Of a stretch of DNA of 64,000 nucleotides, positions 50,899-61,282 are shown one piece after another. The translations under genes and the position numbers were made by a program. Location: contig JAGWVN010000003.1 in the NCBI GenBank assembly GCA_018970865.1, positions 1-64,000 on the forward strand, read 5' to 3'. The notes beneath the pieces are model-generated. The model saw only the letters and a list, made by a program, of their open reading frames with translations. It made no database searches and was not told the origin of the DNA. The first letter of the stretch is position 1. Every line of letters begins with the position of its first letter. This DNA is from Betaproteobacteria bacterium (GTDB lineage: Bacteria; Pseudomonadota; Gammaproteobacteria; Burkholderiales; Burkholderiaceae_E).

Positions 50899-51552
50899 TC
50901 ACTTCTTCAGCGCGGGCGCAGCGACTGGCGCCGACTTCGCCGCCGCGTCGGCCGCGGCCTTCTTCTCGGCCCGCTCGACTTCGGTGCGGGAACGGATGCC
51001 GGCGATCATCGAGAACTCGAAGACCCGCTTCATTTCACGGCCCGGCACCTGGCCCGGCACGCCCTGACCGGCCCTGATCTCGATGAGCTCGGGACGCTCC
51101 AGCCAGACCGCCTCATTGGCCAGGGTCTTGTAGAGCGCCGACACCTGGGCATTGGACTGCGCCAGCCCGGTGAGGAACAGGCGGCTGCCATCCTGCTTCA
51201 TGGTGCGAAGGGTCATGCCGTTGGGCATCCGGCGCACCAGCTCGTCGAAGAGATGGACCGGGATGGTGCGATCGCGCTCGAGGCTCTCCACCGCGTTCTG
51301 GCGGGCGGTCAGTGCCTCGATCTCCTGACGCAGCTGGCCGATCTCCTTGATTTCGGCATCGAGCTTCCGATTGGCGTTCTCGATGAACAGATTGCGCGCG
51401 CGCTGCGACTCATCGAGCGCGGCGATGCCGACCGAGACCGCGGCGGCGCTCACCAGACCAAGCAGCGCCACCAGCAGGGTGAGGGTGACGAACTCCTTCT
51501 TGCGCTTCTCGCGCTGGCGTTCGCGATGCGGCAGCAGGTTGATGCGGATCAC
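50899..51552 (-). CDS. pilN: Type IV pilus inner-membrane protein
   Basis: A 217-residue protein beginning [21 protein letters not shown], the INLLPWR-type motif by which PilN binds cytoplasmic PilM. One helix (FVTLTLLVALLGLVSAAAVSVGI) and a periplasmic coiled-coil/ferredoxin-like domain follow. The start is a GTG at 51550-51552 overlapping the pilM stop (GTGA). A longer frame exists but would place ten extra residues before the motif. The C-terminus is Lys/Ala-rich. Confidence 0.95.
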   Translation of the reverse strand: MIRINLLPHRERQREKRKKEFVTLTLLVALLGLVSAAAVSVGIAALDESQRARNLFIENANRKLDAEIKEIGQLRQEIEALTARQNAVESLERDRTIPVHLFDELVRRMPNGMTLRTMKQDGSRLFLTGLAQSNAQVSALYKTLANEAVWLERPELIEIRAGQGVPGQVPGREMKRVFEFSMIAGIRSRTEVERAEKKAAADAAAKSAPVAAPALKK

Positions 51553-52631
51553 TCGCCGAACCTCCGCAGGGCGAGCCCGCATGCGGTGACGAGGGCTGGC
51601 GCATCGAATCGCAACTGCCGCTCGCGAATGGACTCGGCGATCTCCATGCCCTGGAAGGGCGTGAGTATCTCGGTCGGCGCCTGCGCACGCTCGGCGATCG
51701 CCTCCGCCAGGCCGGGGACCACGCTGGCGCCGCCCGCCAGGAAGATGCGGTCCACCCGGGTGTACGGAGTGGATGTGTAGAAGAACTGCAGGGCGCGCGC
51801 GAGGTCGCTGGCGCCCTGCTCCAGAAACGGCGCCAGCACATCGGCCTGGTAGTTGTCGGGCAGCTCGCCGGTCTTCTTCTTGAGCTCGGCTTCTTCCTGG
51901 CTCAGGCCGTAGAGGCGCATGAGGTCCAGCGTCAGCTGCTGCCCACCGAAGGCCTGCTCACGCTCGAAGACGGTTTCGCCGTTGAACACCATCGACACCC
52001 GGGTGACCATCTGGCCGATGTCGAACACCGCCAGCACCAGGCCCTGGCCCGCGCCGGGCATGAACGCGGTGACATGGTCGAGCGCGGCCCGGGCCGCGAG
52101 CGAGTCGACATCGACGATGGTCGGCCGCAGGCCGCACATCTCGGCCACGGCCACGCGGTCCTCGACCTTTTCCCGACGGGACGCCGCCAGCATCACATCG
52201 ACCTCGGAGGGATCGTTCGGCGAAGGGCCGATCACCTGGAAGTCGAGGCTGACCTCCTCGATCGCGAAGGGCACATACTGGCTGGCTTCCGACTCGACCT
52301 GGAACTCGTAATCCTCGTCGCTGAGGCCGGCAGGCAGGCTGATGCGCTTGGTGATCACCGCCGATGCCGGCATGGCCAGGGCGACATCGCGGGTGCGGGT
52401 GTTCATCCGGCGGATGGCCCGGGCGAGGGCCTCGGCCACCGCCTCGGGACTCTCGATGTTGCCGTCGGTGATCGCGCCCTCGTCCAGCGGCTCGATCACA
52501 TAGCGCTGGAGGCGGATCGCGGCCTTGCTGCCCGGCACGAGCTCGACCGCCTTGATGCCGGACGAACTGATGTCGATGCCGAGCAGGCCCGGCGACGAGC
52601 GGGTGAACAGTGCTGGAAGCTTCAGACCCAA
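51549..52631 (-). CDS. pilM: Type IV pilus assembly ATPase-fold protein
   Basis: A 360-residue actin-like cytoplasmic protein (PilM). [19 protein letters not shown] is the first phosphate-binding loop; [19 protein letters not shown] and [19 protein letters not shown] follow. It recruits PilN to the inner membrane. The start is a TTG at 52629-52631 (product begins [15 protein letters not shown]), supported by GAGG five bases upstream. First gene of pilMNOPQ, divergent from ponA. Confidence 0.96.
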   Translation of the reverse strand: MGLKLPALFTRSSPGLLGIDISSSGIKAVELVPGSKAAIRLQRYVIEPLDEGAITDGNIESPEAVAEALARAIRRMNTRTRDVALAMPASAVITKRISLPAGLSDEDYEFQVESEASQYVPFAIEEVSLDFQVIGPSPNDPSEVDVMLAASRREKVEDRVAVAEMCGLRPTIVDVDSLAARAALDHVTAFMPGAGQGLVLAVFDIGQMVTRVSMVFNGETVFEREQAFGGQQLTLDLMRLYGLSQEEAELKKKTGELPDNYQADVLAPFLEQGASDLARALQFFYTSTPYTRVDRIFLAGGASVVPGLAEAIAERAQAPTEILTPFQGMEIAESIRERQLRFDAPALVTACGLALRRFGE

Positions 52632-52917
52632 TTTTTCCTCTGTGCGGACCGGGAGAAAACCCTTCTGCCAAAAGCAGTTGCGTCACGAACATGAGACGAG
52701 AACTCAAGGCCGATCCCGGGTCTGGACACTCTAGTGGGTTTTGCGCGGACGGCCACGCGCGCGGTCGCCCTTCCGTCGCACGCAGCCGACCATCCGGCGA
52801 CCTGTGACTTATTCCTCGTTTTCGGCCCCCATGGACGGTCGATGGCGGCGAATCAGCGGCGCCGCGAACGGCGGCGCGCAGACACGCCATCAACGGTCAG
52901 GACGCGGACCCGGCCCG

Positions 52918-52923
52918 TATAAT
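52918..52923 (+). promoter_or_regulatory. Consensus -10 box upstream of ponA
   Basis: TATAAT exactly matches the consensus; a -35 is not evident at 16-18 bp. Transcription would start near 52930, just upstream of the short frame at 52938. Confidence 0.55.
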
Positions 52924-52937
52924 CCCGGCGCCTGAGG

Positions 52938-52967
52938 ATGCTTTCCGCGGCATCGCAACCCACCTGA
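52938..52967 (+). CDS. Candidate nine-codon leader peptide upstream of ponA
   Basis: ATG at 52938 opens MLSAASQPT and ends at TGA 52965-52967. Its stop overlaps a GAAGG Shine-Dalgarno-like sequence (52966-52970) that sits seven bases before an ATC at 52978, the apparent N-terminus of PonA. GAGG abuts the leader ATG too closely for a typical ribosome site. A translated leader is speculative. Confidence 0.25.
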   Translation: MLSAASQPT

Positions 52968-53049
52968 AGGCCCCGCCATCTCCGACGCATCCCCGTCCTC
53001 GCGCAAGCCCGCATCGCCCTGGGCCCGCGCGCTCCTGCTGCTGCTTGGC

Positions 53050-55284
53050 GTGCCGGTGGCGCTCGCGCTTGCCGGCGTGCTGGCGCTCGCGCTGATGGTC
53101 ATGCTCGCCAGCGACCGGCTGCCGGCGCTCGACGAACTCACCGACTACCGACCGAAGGTGCCGCTGCGCATCTACTCGGCCGAAGGCGAACTGCTCGGCG
53201 AATACGGCGATGAACGGCGCAGCGTGGTGCGCATCGATCAGGTGCCTGCGCTGATGAAGAACGCGGTGCTCGCCGCCGAGGACTCGCGCTTCTTCGAGCA
53301 TGGCGGCATCGACTTCAAGGGCATCGCGCGGGCCGCGCTGTCGAATCTGTTCTCGGGCGGCCGAGACCAGGGGGCAAGCACCATCACCCAGCAGGTCGCG
53401 CGCAACTTCTACCTGTCGAGCGAGAAGACCTACACCCGCAAGATCTACGAGGCCATGCTGGCCCTGCGCATCGAGGAGAGCCTGACCAAGGAGCAGATCC
53501 TCGAGGTGTACATGAACCAGATCTTCCTGGGCAAGCGGGCCTACGGCTTCGCCGCGGCGGCCCGGATCTACTTCGGCAAGACCCTCGATCAGCTCACGCC
53601 GGCCGAGGCGGCCATGCTCGCCGGGCTGCCCAAGGCGCCCTCGCTGTACAACCCGCTGGTCAATCCCAAGCGGGCCACGGAGCGCCAGCACTACATCCTG
53701 GGACGCATGCACGAGATCGGCTCGCTCACCGAGGCCGAATACCAGGCCGCGCTCAAGCAGACCCTGCGCTATGCCTCGCCCGCCGGCGAACTCGCCCAGC
53801 AGGCGCCCTATGCGGCCGAGCTTGCCCGGCTGCTGGCCTACGACCTCTTCAAGGACGACATCTACACCGCCGGCATCAGCGTGCACACCACCATCCGCGC
53901 CGCCGAACAGCGGGTGGCCACCGCCGCGGTCCGTCAGGGGGTCATCGACTACGACCGCCGCTACGGCTACCGTGGTCCGGAGCGCTACATCGACCTGCCG
54001 GCCGGTCAGGCCGGCGCCGAGGCGCTGATCGAGGCCGCGCTCGACGAGACCCCCGATGTCGAGGAGTTCCGGACCGCGGTGGTGCTCGAGGCCGATGCGC
54101 GGGCGGTACGGGTGTCGCGCGGTCGCGGCACGGTGATCACCATCAGCGGCGATGGCCTGAAGTTTGCGGCACCGGCACTTTCCGACCGCGCGCCGGTGGC
54201 GCGGCGGCTCAAGCGGGGCGCGGTGGTGCGGATCGCGCCCCTGAAGTCCGACTGGGAGATCACCCAGCTGCCGGAGGTGCAGGCGGCGCTGGTCGCCTGC
54301 AGCCCCGAAGACGGCGCGGTGCGGGCGCTGGTCGGCGGCTTCGACTTCAGCCGCAACAAGTTCAATAGGGTCACGCAGGCCTGGCGCCAGCCGGGGTCGA
54401 GCTTCAAGCCCTTCATCTACTCGGCCTCGCTCGAGAAGGGCTTCACGCCGGCTTCCGTCATCGACGATGCGCCCTTCACCGTGAACCCTGCGCTCACCGG
54501 CGGGCAGGTCTGGGAGCCCAAGAACTACGACGGCAAGTTCGAGGGGCCGATGCGCATGCGGCAGGCGCTGGCCCAGTCGAAGAACATGGTCTCGATCCGC
54601 ATCCTCCAGGCGATCGGTCCGCGCTACGCGCAGGACTACATCGCCCGCTTCGGTTTCGACGAGGACAAGCATCCCGCCTACCTGACCATGGCGCTGGGCG
54701 CCGGCTCGGTCACGCCCTGGCAGATGGTGGGGGCCTACTCGGTGTTCGCCAATGGCGGCTATCGCGTCGAGCCCTACCTCATCACCCGCATCACCGACGC
54801 ATCGGGCAGGGTGCTTGCCCAGGCAAGCCCGGTGAAGGCGGGCGACGAGAACGCGCGTGCGATCGACGCCCGCAATGCCTTCATCATGGACAGCATGCTG
54901 CGCGGCGTGGTGCGCAACGGCACGGCCCGGCGCGCCCTGTCGCTGAACCGCGGAGACCTCGCCGGCAAGACCGGCACCACGAACGACTCCCACGACGCCT
55001 GGTTCGCCGGCTATTCGCCCGCCGTGGTGGCCGTCACCTGGGTGGGACACGACCAGCCGAGAAAGCTCGGCGATCGCGAGACCGGCGGCGGGCTCGCGCT
55101 GCCGATCTGGATGACCTACATGGGCAAGGCGCTGGCAGGGGTGCCGGAGCAGACCCCCACCCCGCCGGAAGGCATCGTGGAGGTCAGCGGCGAGTTCTAT
55201 TACGCCGAGTCGGTGCCGGCGGGCAAGGCCGGGCCGGTCAACCCGGGTCGCTCAGCCGAACCGCCTGCCCCGACTGCGCGCTGA
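53050..55284 (+). CDS. mrcA: Penicillin-binding protein 1A (bifunctional transglycosylase/transpeptidase)
   Basis: Class A PBP building and cross-linking peptidoglycan from the inner membrane. Transglycosylase: VLAAEDSRFFEHGGIDFKGIARA, QGASTITQQVARNFYLS, KEQILEVYMNQIFLGKRAYGFAAAARIYFGK. Transpeptidase: catalytic Ser in PGSSFKPFIYSASLEKG, SKN motif SKNMVS, and KTGTTNDSHDAWF. From the GTG at 53050 it is 744 residues, but this cuts into the membrane anchor and loses the basic cytoplasmic N-terminus. The frame is open back to 52936 with no ATG, GTG or TTG; ATC at 52978 with GAAGG seven bases before it would give a normal N-terminus of 768 residues. The 3' end overlaps convergent cyaY by 47 bases. 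Often called ponA. Confidence 0.94.
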   Translation: MPVALALAGVLALALMVMLASDRLPALDELTDYRPKVPLRIYSAEGELLGEYGDERRSVVRIDQVPALMKNAVLAAEDSRFFEHGGIDFKGIARAALSNLFSGGRDQGASTITQQVARNFYLSSEKTYTRKIYEAMLALRIEESLTKEQILEVYMNQIFLGKRAYGFAAAARIYFGKTLDQLTPAEAAMLAGLPKAPSLYNPLVNPKRATERQHYILGRMHEIGSLTEAEYQAALKQTLRYASPAGELAQQAPYAAELARLLAYDLFKDDIYTAGISVHTTIRAAEQRVATAAVRQGVIDYDRRYGYRGPERYIDLPAGQAGAEALIEAALDETPDVEEFRTAVVLEADARAVRVSRGRGTVITISGDGLKFAAPALSDRAPVARRLKRGAVVRIAPLKSDWEITQLPEVQAALVACSPEDGAVRALVGGFDFSRNKFNRVTQAWRQPGSSFKPFIYSASLEKGFTPASVIDDAPFTVNPALTGGQVWEPKNYDGKFEGPMRMRQALAQSKNMVSIRILQAIGPRYAQDYIARFGFDEDKHPAYLTMALGAGSVTPWQMVGAYSVFANGGYRVEPYLITRITDASGRVLAQASPVKAGDENARAIDARNAFIMDSMLRGVVRNGTARRALSLNRGDLAGKTGTTNDSHDAWFAGYSPAVVAVTWVGHDQPRKLGDRETGGGLALPIWMTYMGKALAGVPEQTPTPPEGIVEVSGEFYYAESVPAGKAGPVNPGRSAEPPAPTAR

Positions 55285-55561
55285 CCAGCCGCGACAGGCT
55301 GGCGAAGAGCTCCTCGCCGCTGCGGGTGTCGCGCCAGACCGACCCGTCATGGCGGAAGTGAAACCCCCCGGCGCGGGCCGCCACCCACATCTCGCGGACC
55401 GGCGCGTTGCCGTTCACGATCAGGCGCGAGTCGTCCTCGAACTCGATCTCCAGAACGGGGCCGGTGCGACCGCTCTGCACATCGGCGCCACAGGCGTCGA
55501 GCGCGTCTTCGATGGCGGTGAGCACCCGGTCGCACTCGGCGAGGAAGTCCGGTTCGGTCAT
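55238..55561 (-). CDS. cyaY: Frataxin-like iron-sulfur cluster assembly protein
   Basis: A 107-residue CyaY that binds iron and regulates IscS-dependent cluster assembly. The first acidic helix is FLAECDRVLTAIEDALDACGAD, followed by VLEIEFEDDSRLIVNGNAPVREMWVAARAGGFHF and DGSVWRDTRSGEELFASLSRLVS, the full frataxin fold. Start ATG at 55559-55561; only 14 bases separate it from the divergent lptM ATG. The 3' 47 bases overlap ponA on the other strand. Confidence 0.96.
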   Translation of the reverse strand: MTEPDFLAECDRVLTAIEDALDACGADVQSGRTGPVLEIEFEDDSRLIVNGNAPVREMWVAARAGGFHFRHDGSVWRDTRSGEELFASLSRLVSAQSGQAVRLSDPG

Positions 55562-55575
55562 GCTAGAGTGCCTTC

Positions 55576-55764
55576 ATGAAATCGCGCCGTGCGGCCGCTC
55601 GCTTGGGCGCAAGCCTGGTGGTTGTCTGCCTGCTCGGAGCCTGCGGACAGCGCGGCCCGCTGGTGCTGCCCAAGCCCCCCGACGCGCCACCCACCAGCAA
55701 GTCGGGCAAGGCTCGGGCGCCCAGCCCCGAGAGCGCCCCGCCCGCAGCGCCCGATACCCGCTGA
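55576..55764 (+). CDS. lptM: Small lipoprotein LptM-like (LPS translocon maturation chaperone)
   Basis: A 62-residue lipoprotein: signal MKSRRAAARLGASLVVVCLLGAC with lipobox LGAC, then GQRGPLVLPKPPDAPP, the conserved LptM/YifL start (CGQKGPL in relatives). LptM promotes oxidative maturation of LptD. The tail is Pro/Ala/Ser-rich. Divergent from cyaY, the same arrangement as in enterobacteria. The usual downstream lysA is not present; the next gene is the convergent cytochrome c4. Confidence 0.88.
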   Translation: MKSRRAAARLGASLVVVCLLGACGQRGPLVLPKPPDAPPTSKSGKARAPSPESAPPAAPDTR

Positions 55765-55825
55765 ACGCCCGCAGGCGCCCAACATCGCCACGGCGGCCCT
55801 GGGGGCCGGGCGTGGCGCCCGCGCG

Positions 55826-56530
55826 TCAGCGCAGGCCGGCGATGTAGTCGGAAACCGCCTTGATCTCGGTGTCGGACAGCCGCGCCGCGATCGCGGTCAT
55901 CTGCGCGCTGTTCTTGCGCGCGCCCTGGCGGAAGGCCACCAGCTGCGCCTCGGTGTACTCGGCGAACTGGCCGGCCAGACGCGGGTACTGGGCCGGGATG
56001 CCGGCACCGTTGGGGCTGTGGCAGCCCGCGCAGGCCGCCACCGACTTGGCCGCGATGCCGCCGCGGTAGATCTTCTGCCCGAGCTCGACCGTGTCCTTGT
56101 TGCGCGCCGCCGAAGGCTTGAGCTTCTGGGAGGCGAACCAGGCCGAGACATTGCGCATGTCCTCGTCGGACAGCGTGGCCGCGAAACCCGCCATGACGGC
56201 GTTGGCCCGCTCGGCCTCCTTGGCCCCCGGCTGCACCTTGAAGTTGCGCAGCTGCTTGTAGAGGTAGTCGGCGTGCTGGGCGGCCAGCTTGGGGTTGGCC
56301 GGGCTGGCGCTGTTGCCGTCTGCGCCATGGCACGCCGCGCAGACCTCGGCCGCTTTCTGCTGACCCTTGGCAAGATCGACCTTGGCCGGCGCCTGCGCGC
56401 GCGCGCTCCCCGTCAGGACGATCAGGCCGACGGCCAGACCGGCCATCAGGCGCGCTGCATGCAGGCCGGCACGGCCCAGGCCACTGCCGGACCGGATCTC
56501 GGGCCGACCACAGGAGGAGAGGAACATCAT
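55826..56530 (-). CDS. Diheme cytochrome c4-type protein
   Basis: Periplasmic diheme cytochrome, 234 residues from the ATG at 56530. A signal region (ARLMAGLAVGLIVLTGSARAQA) is followed by heme sites CAACHGADGNSASPANPKLAAQHADYL and CAGCHSPNGAGIPAQYPRLAGQFAEYT, with distal methionines in AVMAGFAATLSDEDM and AQMTAIAARLSD. It probably carries electrons to terminal oxidases such as the cbb3 enzyme. The start is uncertain: the ATG at 56446 would give a compact signal peptide. No Shine-Dalgarno stands out at either. Confidence 0.92.
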   Translation of the reverse strand: MMFLSSCGRPEIRSGSGLGRAGLHAARLMAGLAVGLIVLTGSARAQAPAKVDLAKGQQKAAEVCAACHGADGNSASPANPKLAAQHADYLYKQLRNFKVQPGAKEAERANAVMAGFAATLSDEDMRNVSAWFASQKLKPSAARNKDTVELGQKIYRGGIAAKSVAACAGCHSPNGAGIPAQYPRLAGQFAEYTEAQLVAFRQGARKNSAQMTAIAARLSDTEIKAVSDYIAGLR

Positions 56531-56598
56531 GCGTCGCTCAATAGCAGAAGGTGGGATGGGCGTGTCGCGTAAACTCTCGATTCTACCGCAAGCCAAAG

Positions 56599-56615
56599 GT
56601 CGGAGGTCATCCGAC
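56599..56615 (+). promoter_or_regulatory. Hairpin overlapping a GGAGG in the engB leader
   Basis: GTCGGA-GGTCA-TCCGAC forms a perfect 6-bp stem whose left arm and loop contain the GGAGG (56602-56606) upstream of the engB ATG (56621). The Shine-Dalgarno spacing is long (14 bases), and the hairpin would hide it or shorten the effective distance. Confidence 0.4.
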
Positions 56616-56620
56616 GCCTC

Positions 56621-58364
<1,744 letters not shown>

Positions 58365-58387
58365 TCGGCAGCGGCGCCGGCAAGCGC

Positions 58388-59503
58388 ATGCGGGTGCTGC
58401 AGTTCGCCGCCGGTGAGGTGCGGGCGCTGCCCGACATCCCGCCGCCGGGCGCAGGCGCGGGCTGGCTGTGGGTCGACTGCGAGCATGACGAGGCTGGCCT
58501 GTGGCCGGCGCCGGTGGCGGCGCTCACCGGGGTGACGGTCTTCGAGGATCACCTGCTCGACGCCGGCAACCGTCAGCATCCCTCGCACTTCGTGGCCACC
58601 CGCGACTACGAGATGATCATCTTCCGCGGGCTGGCCTCGGCGGCCACGCCCGACGAAGGCGCAGCCATGCTGCGCATCCGCACCCGACCCACGGTGTTCT
58701 TCCTGTTCCCGGGTTGCCTGGTCACCCTGCACGCACCCGACAGCCGCACCGTGCCGGCGCTGCGCGATCGCCTGCTCGCCGATCGCGGGCCCCGTCAGCG
58801 CCTGCCGGAATCGCCCGAGGAGCTGATGCTGCGGCTGCTCAACGGCATGATCGACCGGTACCTCGAATTGCGACAGCCGCTCACCGCGCAGCTCGACCGC
58901 TGGCAGCGGCTCCTGCTCGACCCGCGGCGGCCCTTCCAGGACTGGCTTGCACTTCTCGAGGCCCGCGGCGAGCTGCGCAAGCTCGAGCATCTCTGCGAGG
59001 AGCAGCTCGACGCCATCCAGGAGTGGCGCGACGAGCGGCTCGATCAGGCGCGGGGCGATCCCAGCCGCGCGGGCATGGCCCATCCGCCGGGCTTCGTGGG
59101 CATCACCGATCCGCTGCGGGTGCGCACCGGCGACCTGATCGAGCATGTGCACCGGGTGCTCAACCACACCCGCCGGCTGGAAGCCTCGCTGGAATCGGCG
59201 GTGCAGCTGCATTTCTCGTCGACCGCCCACCGCACCAACGAGATCATGCGCACCCTGACCACGCTGACGGCGGTGTTCATGCCGCTCACGCTGATCACCG
59301 GCATCTTCGGGATGAACTTCGAGGTGATCCCGGGGACGCGCGCGCCCGCGGGCTTCTGGTGGGCGATGGCCGCCATGGCGCTGATCGCCGCCGGCATGCT
59401 GGCCTACTTCCGGGCGCGTCGCTTCCTCAGTTCGCCCGAACGGCTGGCGCGCCGTTCACACCCGAAAGCGGCGCCGGGTGAGCACCAGCGCGATCCCGAA
59501 TGA
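58388..59503 (+). CDS. CorA-family divalent cation transporter (ZntB-like)
   Basis: A 371-residue transporter. A long soluble N-terminal domain with coiled helices (LMLRLLNGMIDRYLELRQPLTAQLDRWQRLLL) is followed by two C-terminal membrane helices. The selectivity signature GIFGMNFE (GMN motif) lies between them. It would pass Mg, Co or Zn. Starts at ATG 58388, 23 bases after hemB. The 3' 48 bases overlap the convergent ABC permease gene. Ion specificity cannot be told from sequence. Confidence 0.93.
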   Translation: MRVLQFAAGEVRALPDIPPPGAGAGWLWVDCEHDEAGLWPAPVAALTGVTVFEDHLLDAGNRQHPSHFVATRDYEMIIFRGLASAATPDEGAAMLRIRTRPTVFFLFPGCLVTLHAPDSRTVPALRDRLLADRGPRQRLPESPEELMLRLLNGMIDRYLELRQPLTAQLDRWQRLLLDPRRPFQDWLALLEARGELRKLEHLCEEQLDAIQEWRDERLDQARGDPSRAGMAHPPGFVGITDPLRVRTGDLIEHVHRVLNHTRRLEASLESAVQLHFSSTAHRTNEIMRTLTTLTAVFMPLTLITGIFGMNFEVIPGTRAPAGFWWAMAAMALIAAGMLAYFRARRFLSSPERLARRSHPKAAPGEHQRDPE

Positions 59504-60262
59504 GACCAGCGCGACAGCGAGCAGCAGGCTGACGCGCCAGGCGGCCTGCGCCGGCCACTCGCCCAGCACCAGCGGGCGGGCAAGGTCGACCGCGGCGGCC
59601 AGCGGCAACGCCGAGGCGATGGCGGCCAGCCATCCCGGCAGGGTGTCGCGCGGATAGTAGACGCCCGAGAGAAACACCATCGGCGTGATCACGAGGGTGA
59701 AGTAGTAGGTGAAGAAGTCGTAGCCGCGGGCGAGCGCATTGAAGCACAGGCCGATGCCCGCGAACGCCAGCCCGGTGAGCATGACCACCAGGGGCAGCGC
59801 GATCAGCGTGGGCTCGCGCGAGAGGCCCAGCGCCAGGATCACCGCGGTGATGGCCAGGCCCGAGAACAGCCCCTTGGTGGCGGCCCAGAGCCACTCCGCG
59901 ATCAGCACATCGTCGAGGTCGACCGGGGCATTCATGATCGACGCCCAGGTCTGCTGGACCTGCATGCGCGAGTAGGCCGAGTACAGCGACTCGAAGCTTG
60001 CGGCCATCGCAGTGCTCATGCAGGCCGAGCCCGCCGCGAGGAACACGATGTAGGGCACGCCCTGCACCTCGTTGAGCAGACGGCCCAGCCCGTAGCCGAA
60101 CGCCACCAGCGTGATCAGCGGGTCGGCGATGTTGCCCAGCACCGAGGCCACCGCCAGCTTGCGCCAGACCAGCAGGTTGCGGCGGTAGATCGGCAGGAAG
60201 CGCAGGCTTGGCCGAGGAAGGCGCAGCAGCGACGGGGCGCGGGAAGCGGACGGGGCGGTCAA
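59456..60262 (-). CDS. ABC-2 type permease (NodJ-like)
   Basis: A 268-residue membrane protein with six hydrophobic segments, containing RRNLLVWRKLAVASVLGNIADPLITLVAFGYGLG and TPMVFLSGVYYPRDTLPGWL, the NodJ/ABC-2 exporter pattern. No ATG or GTG precedes the conserved region; a TTG at 60260-60262 is the only canonical start in range and is used, without a clear Shine-Dalgarno. Pairs with the ATPase gene 80 bases upstream. Exported substrate unknown; overlaps corA at its 3' end. Confidence 0.88.
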   Translation of the reverse strand: MTAPSASRAPSLLRLPRPSLRFLPIYRRNLLVWRKLAVASVLGNIADPLITLVAFGYGLGRLLNEVQGVPYIVFLAAGSACMSTAMAASFESLYSAYSRMQVQQTWASIMNAPVDLDDVLIAEWLWAATKGLFSGLAITAVILALGLSREPTLIALPLVVMLTGLAFAGIGLCFNALARGYDFFTYYFTLVITPMVFLSGVYYPRDTLPGWLAAIASALPLAAAVDLARPLVLGEWPAQAAWRVSLLLAVALVSFGIALVLTRRRFRV

Positions 60263-60342
60263 GGACAGAAGGCCGATGGGCGCGATGAAGACGGTTGGCT
60301 GGGACGAGGGCTTTGGGGGCGACGCAGGCGTGCGGGCGCCGG

Positions 60343-61242
60343 TCAGTCGCGCAGGTCGCGGCCGGTGAGCTTGAGGAACACGTCCTCGAGGCTCGCCGGG
60401 CGCAGCAGCCAGCGCAGCCCGCCGTGCGCGGCGAGCGCGGCCGACAGCGGCCGCGGATCGGTGCAGTAGGCGAACACCGTCTCGCCCACCGACTCCACCC
60501 GGGCGCATCCCGGCGTGCCCTGGGCAAGGCCGGCCCAGCGGGTCGCATCCTCGGCCACGATCTCGATCACCTCCGGCTCGATCTGCTCGTCGATCAGCGC
60601 CTGGGGCGCGGCCTGCGCGATCAGGCGACCATGGTCGACGATCGCGAGCCGGTCGCACAGCCGCTGCGCCTCCTCCATGAAGTGCGTGGTGAGGAGGATG
60701 GTCTTGCCCCGGCGCAGCAGCTGCTTGAGGCGATCCCAGATCAGGTGACGGGCCTGCGGGTCCAGTCCGGTGGTGGGCTCGTCCAGGAAGAGCACCTGCG
60801 GATCGTTGACGAGGGCGCGGGCCAGGGTCAGGCGCCGCTTCATGCCACCCGACAGCTCGCCGATGCGCGCGTCTCGCTTGCCGGACAGACCCGCGAAGGC
60901 GAGCAGGTCGGGAATGCGCGAGGCGATCAGCGCGCTCGGCAGGCCGAAGTACCGGCCGAAGACCATCAGATTCTCGGCGACCGTGAAATCCGGGTCGAGC
61001 GCATCGGCCTGCGGCACGACGCCGATCAGCGCGCGGGCCTCGCGGGCGCGCTCGGGGATGGACAGCCCGAGCAGGTCGATGCGACCGGCCTCGGCACGGG
61101 CCAGGCCGATCAGCAATCGCAGCGTGGTGCTCTTGCCCGCGCCATTGGGGCCGAGCAGGCCGAAGCACTCCCCGGCGCGCACCTCGAAGCCCAGGCCATC
61201 GACGGCCCGGTGGCTGCCGAAGGTCTTGACCAGACCCTCCAC
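60343..61242 (-). CDS. ABC transporter ATP-binding protein (NodI-like)
   Basis: A 299-residue ATPase energising the adjacent ABC-2 permease. Walker A LLGPNGAGKSTTLRLLIG, signature LSGGMKRRLTLARALV, Walker [14 protein letters not shown], and H-loop LLTTHFMEEAQRL; the C-terminal ~80 residues are the DUF4162-type domain. The start is taken at GTG 61242 (VEGLVKTFGSHRAVDG); up to ~10 more residues could precede it in frame. It begins about 40 bases after a hairpin ending the ribosomal operon. Confidence 0.94.
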   Translation of the reverse strand: MEGLVKTFGSHRAVDGLGFEVRAGECFGLLGPNGAGKSTTLRLLIGLARAEAGRIDLLGLSIPERAREARALIGVVPQADALDPDFTVAENLMVFGRYFGLPSALIASRIPDLLAFAGLSGKRDARIGELSGGMKRRLTLARALVNDPQVLFLDEPTTGLDPQARHLIWDRLKQLLRRGKTILLTTHFMEEAQRLCDRLAIVDHGRLIAQAAPQALIDEQIEPEVIEIVAEDATRWAGLAQGTPGCARVESVGETVFAYCTDPRPLSAALAAHGGLRWLLRPASLEDVFLKLTGRDLRD

Positions 61243-61282
61243 CCGGATGACCGCCCCGGCGGCCGGCCCGCTGCCGCAAACG

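Larger units (their letters stand above)
52632..53049. other. Divergent intergenic region between pilM and ponA
   Basis: It holds the pilM Shine-Dalgarno (52637-52640, minus), a perfect TATAAT for ponA (52918-52923, plus), a nine-codon open frame MLSAASQPT (52938-52967, plus), and the ponA-frame extension from 52978. No convincing promoter for pilM and no sigma-54 site was found. Confidence 0.6.

Noticed and set aside
52650-52690. A possible sigma-54 promoter for pilM (TGGCA near TTTTCT on minus)
   Set aside because: The -12 GC element is absent and the spacing does not fit TGGC-N8-TTGC.
59456-61279. One 607-codon frame that seems to fuse ATPase region and permease
   Set aside because: Its first half is the ATPase gene read out of frame; the ATPase has its own frame at 60343-61242.
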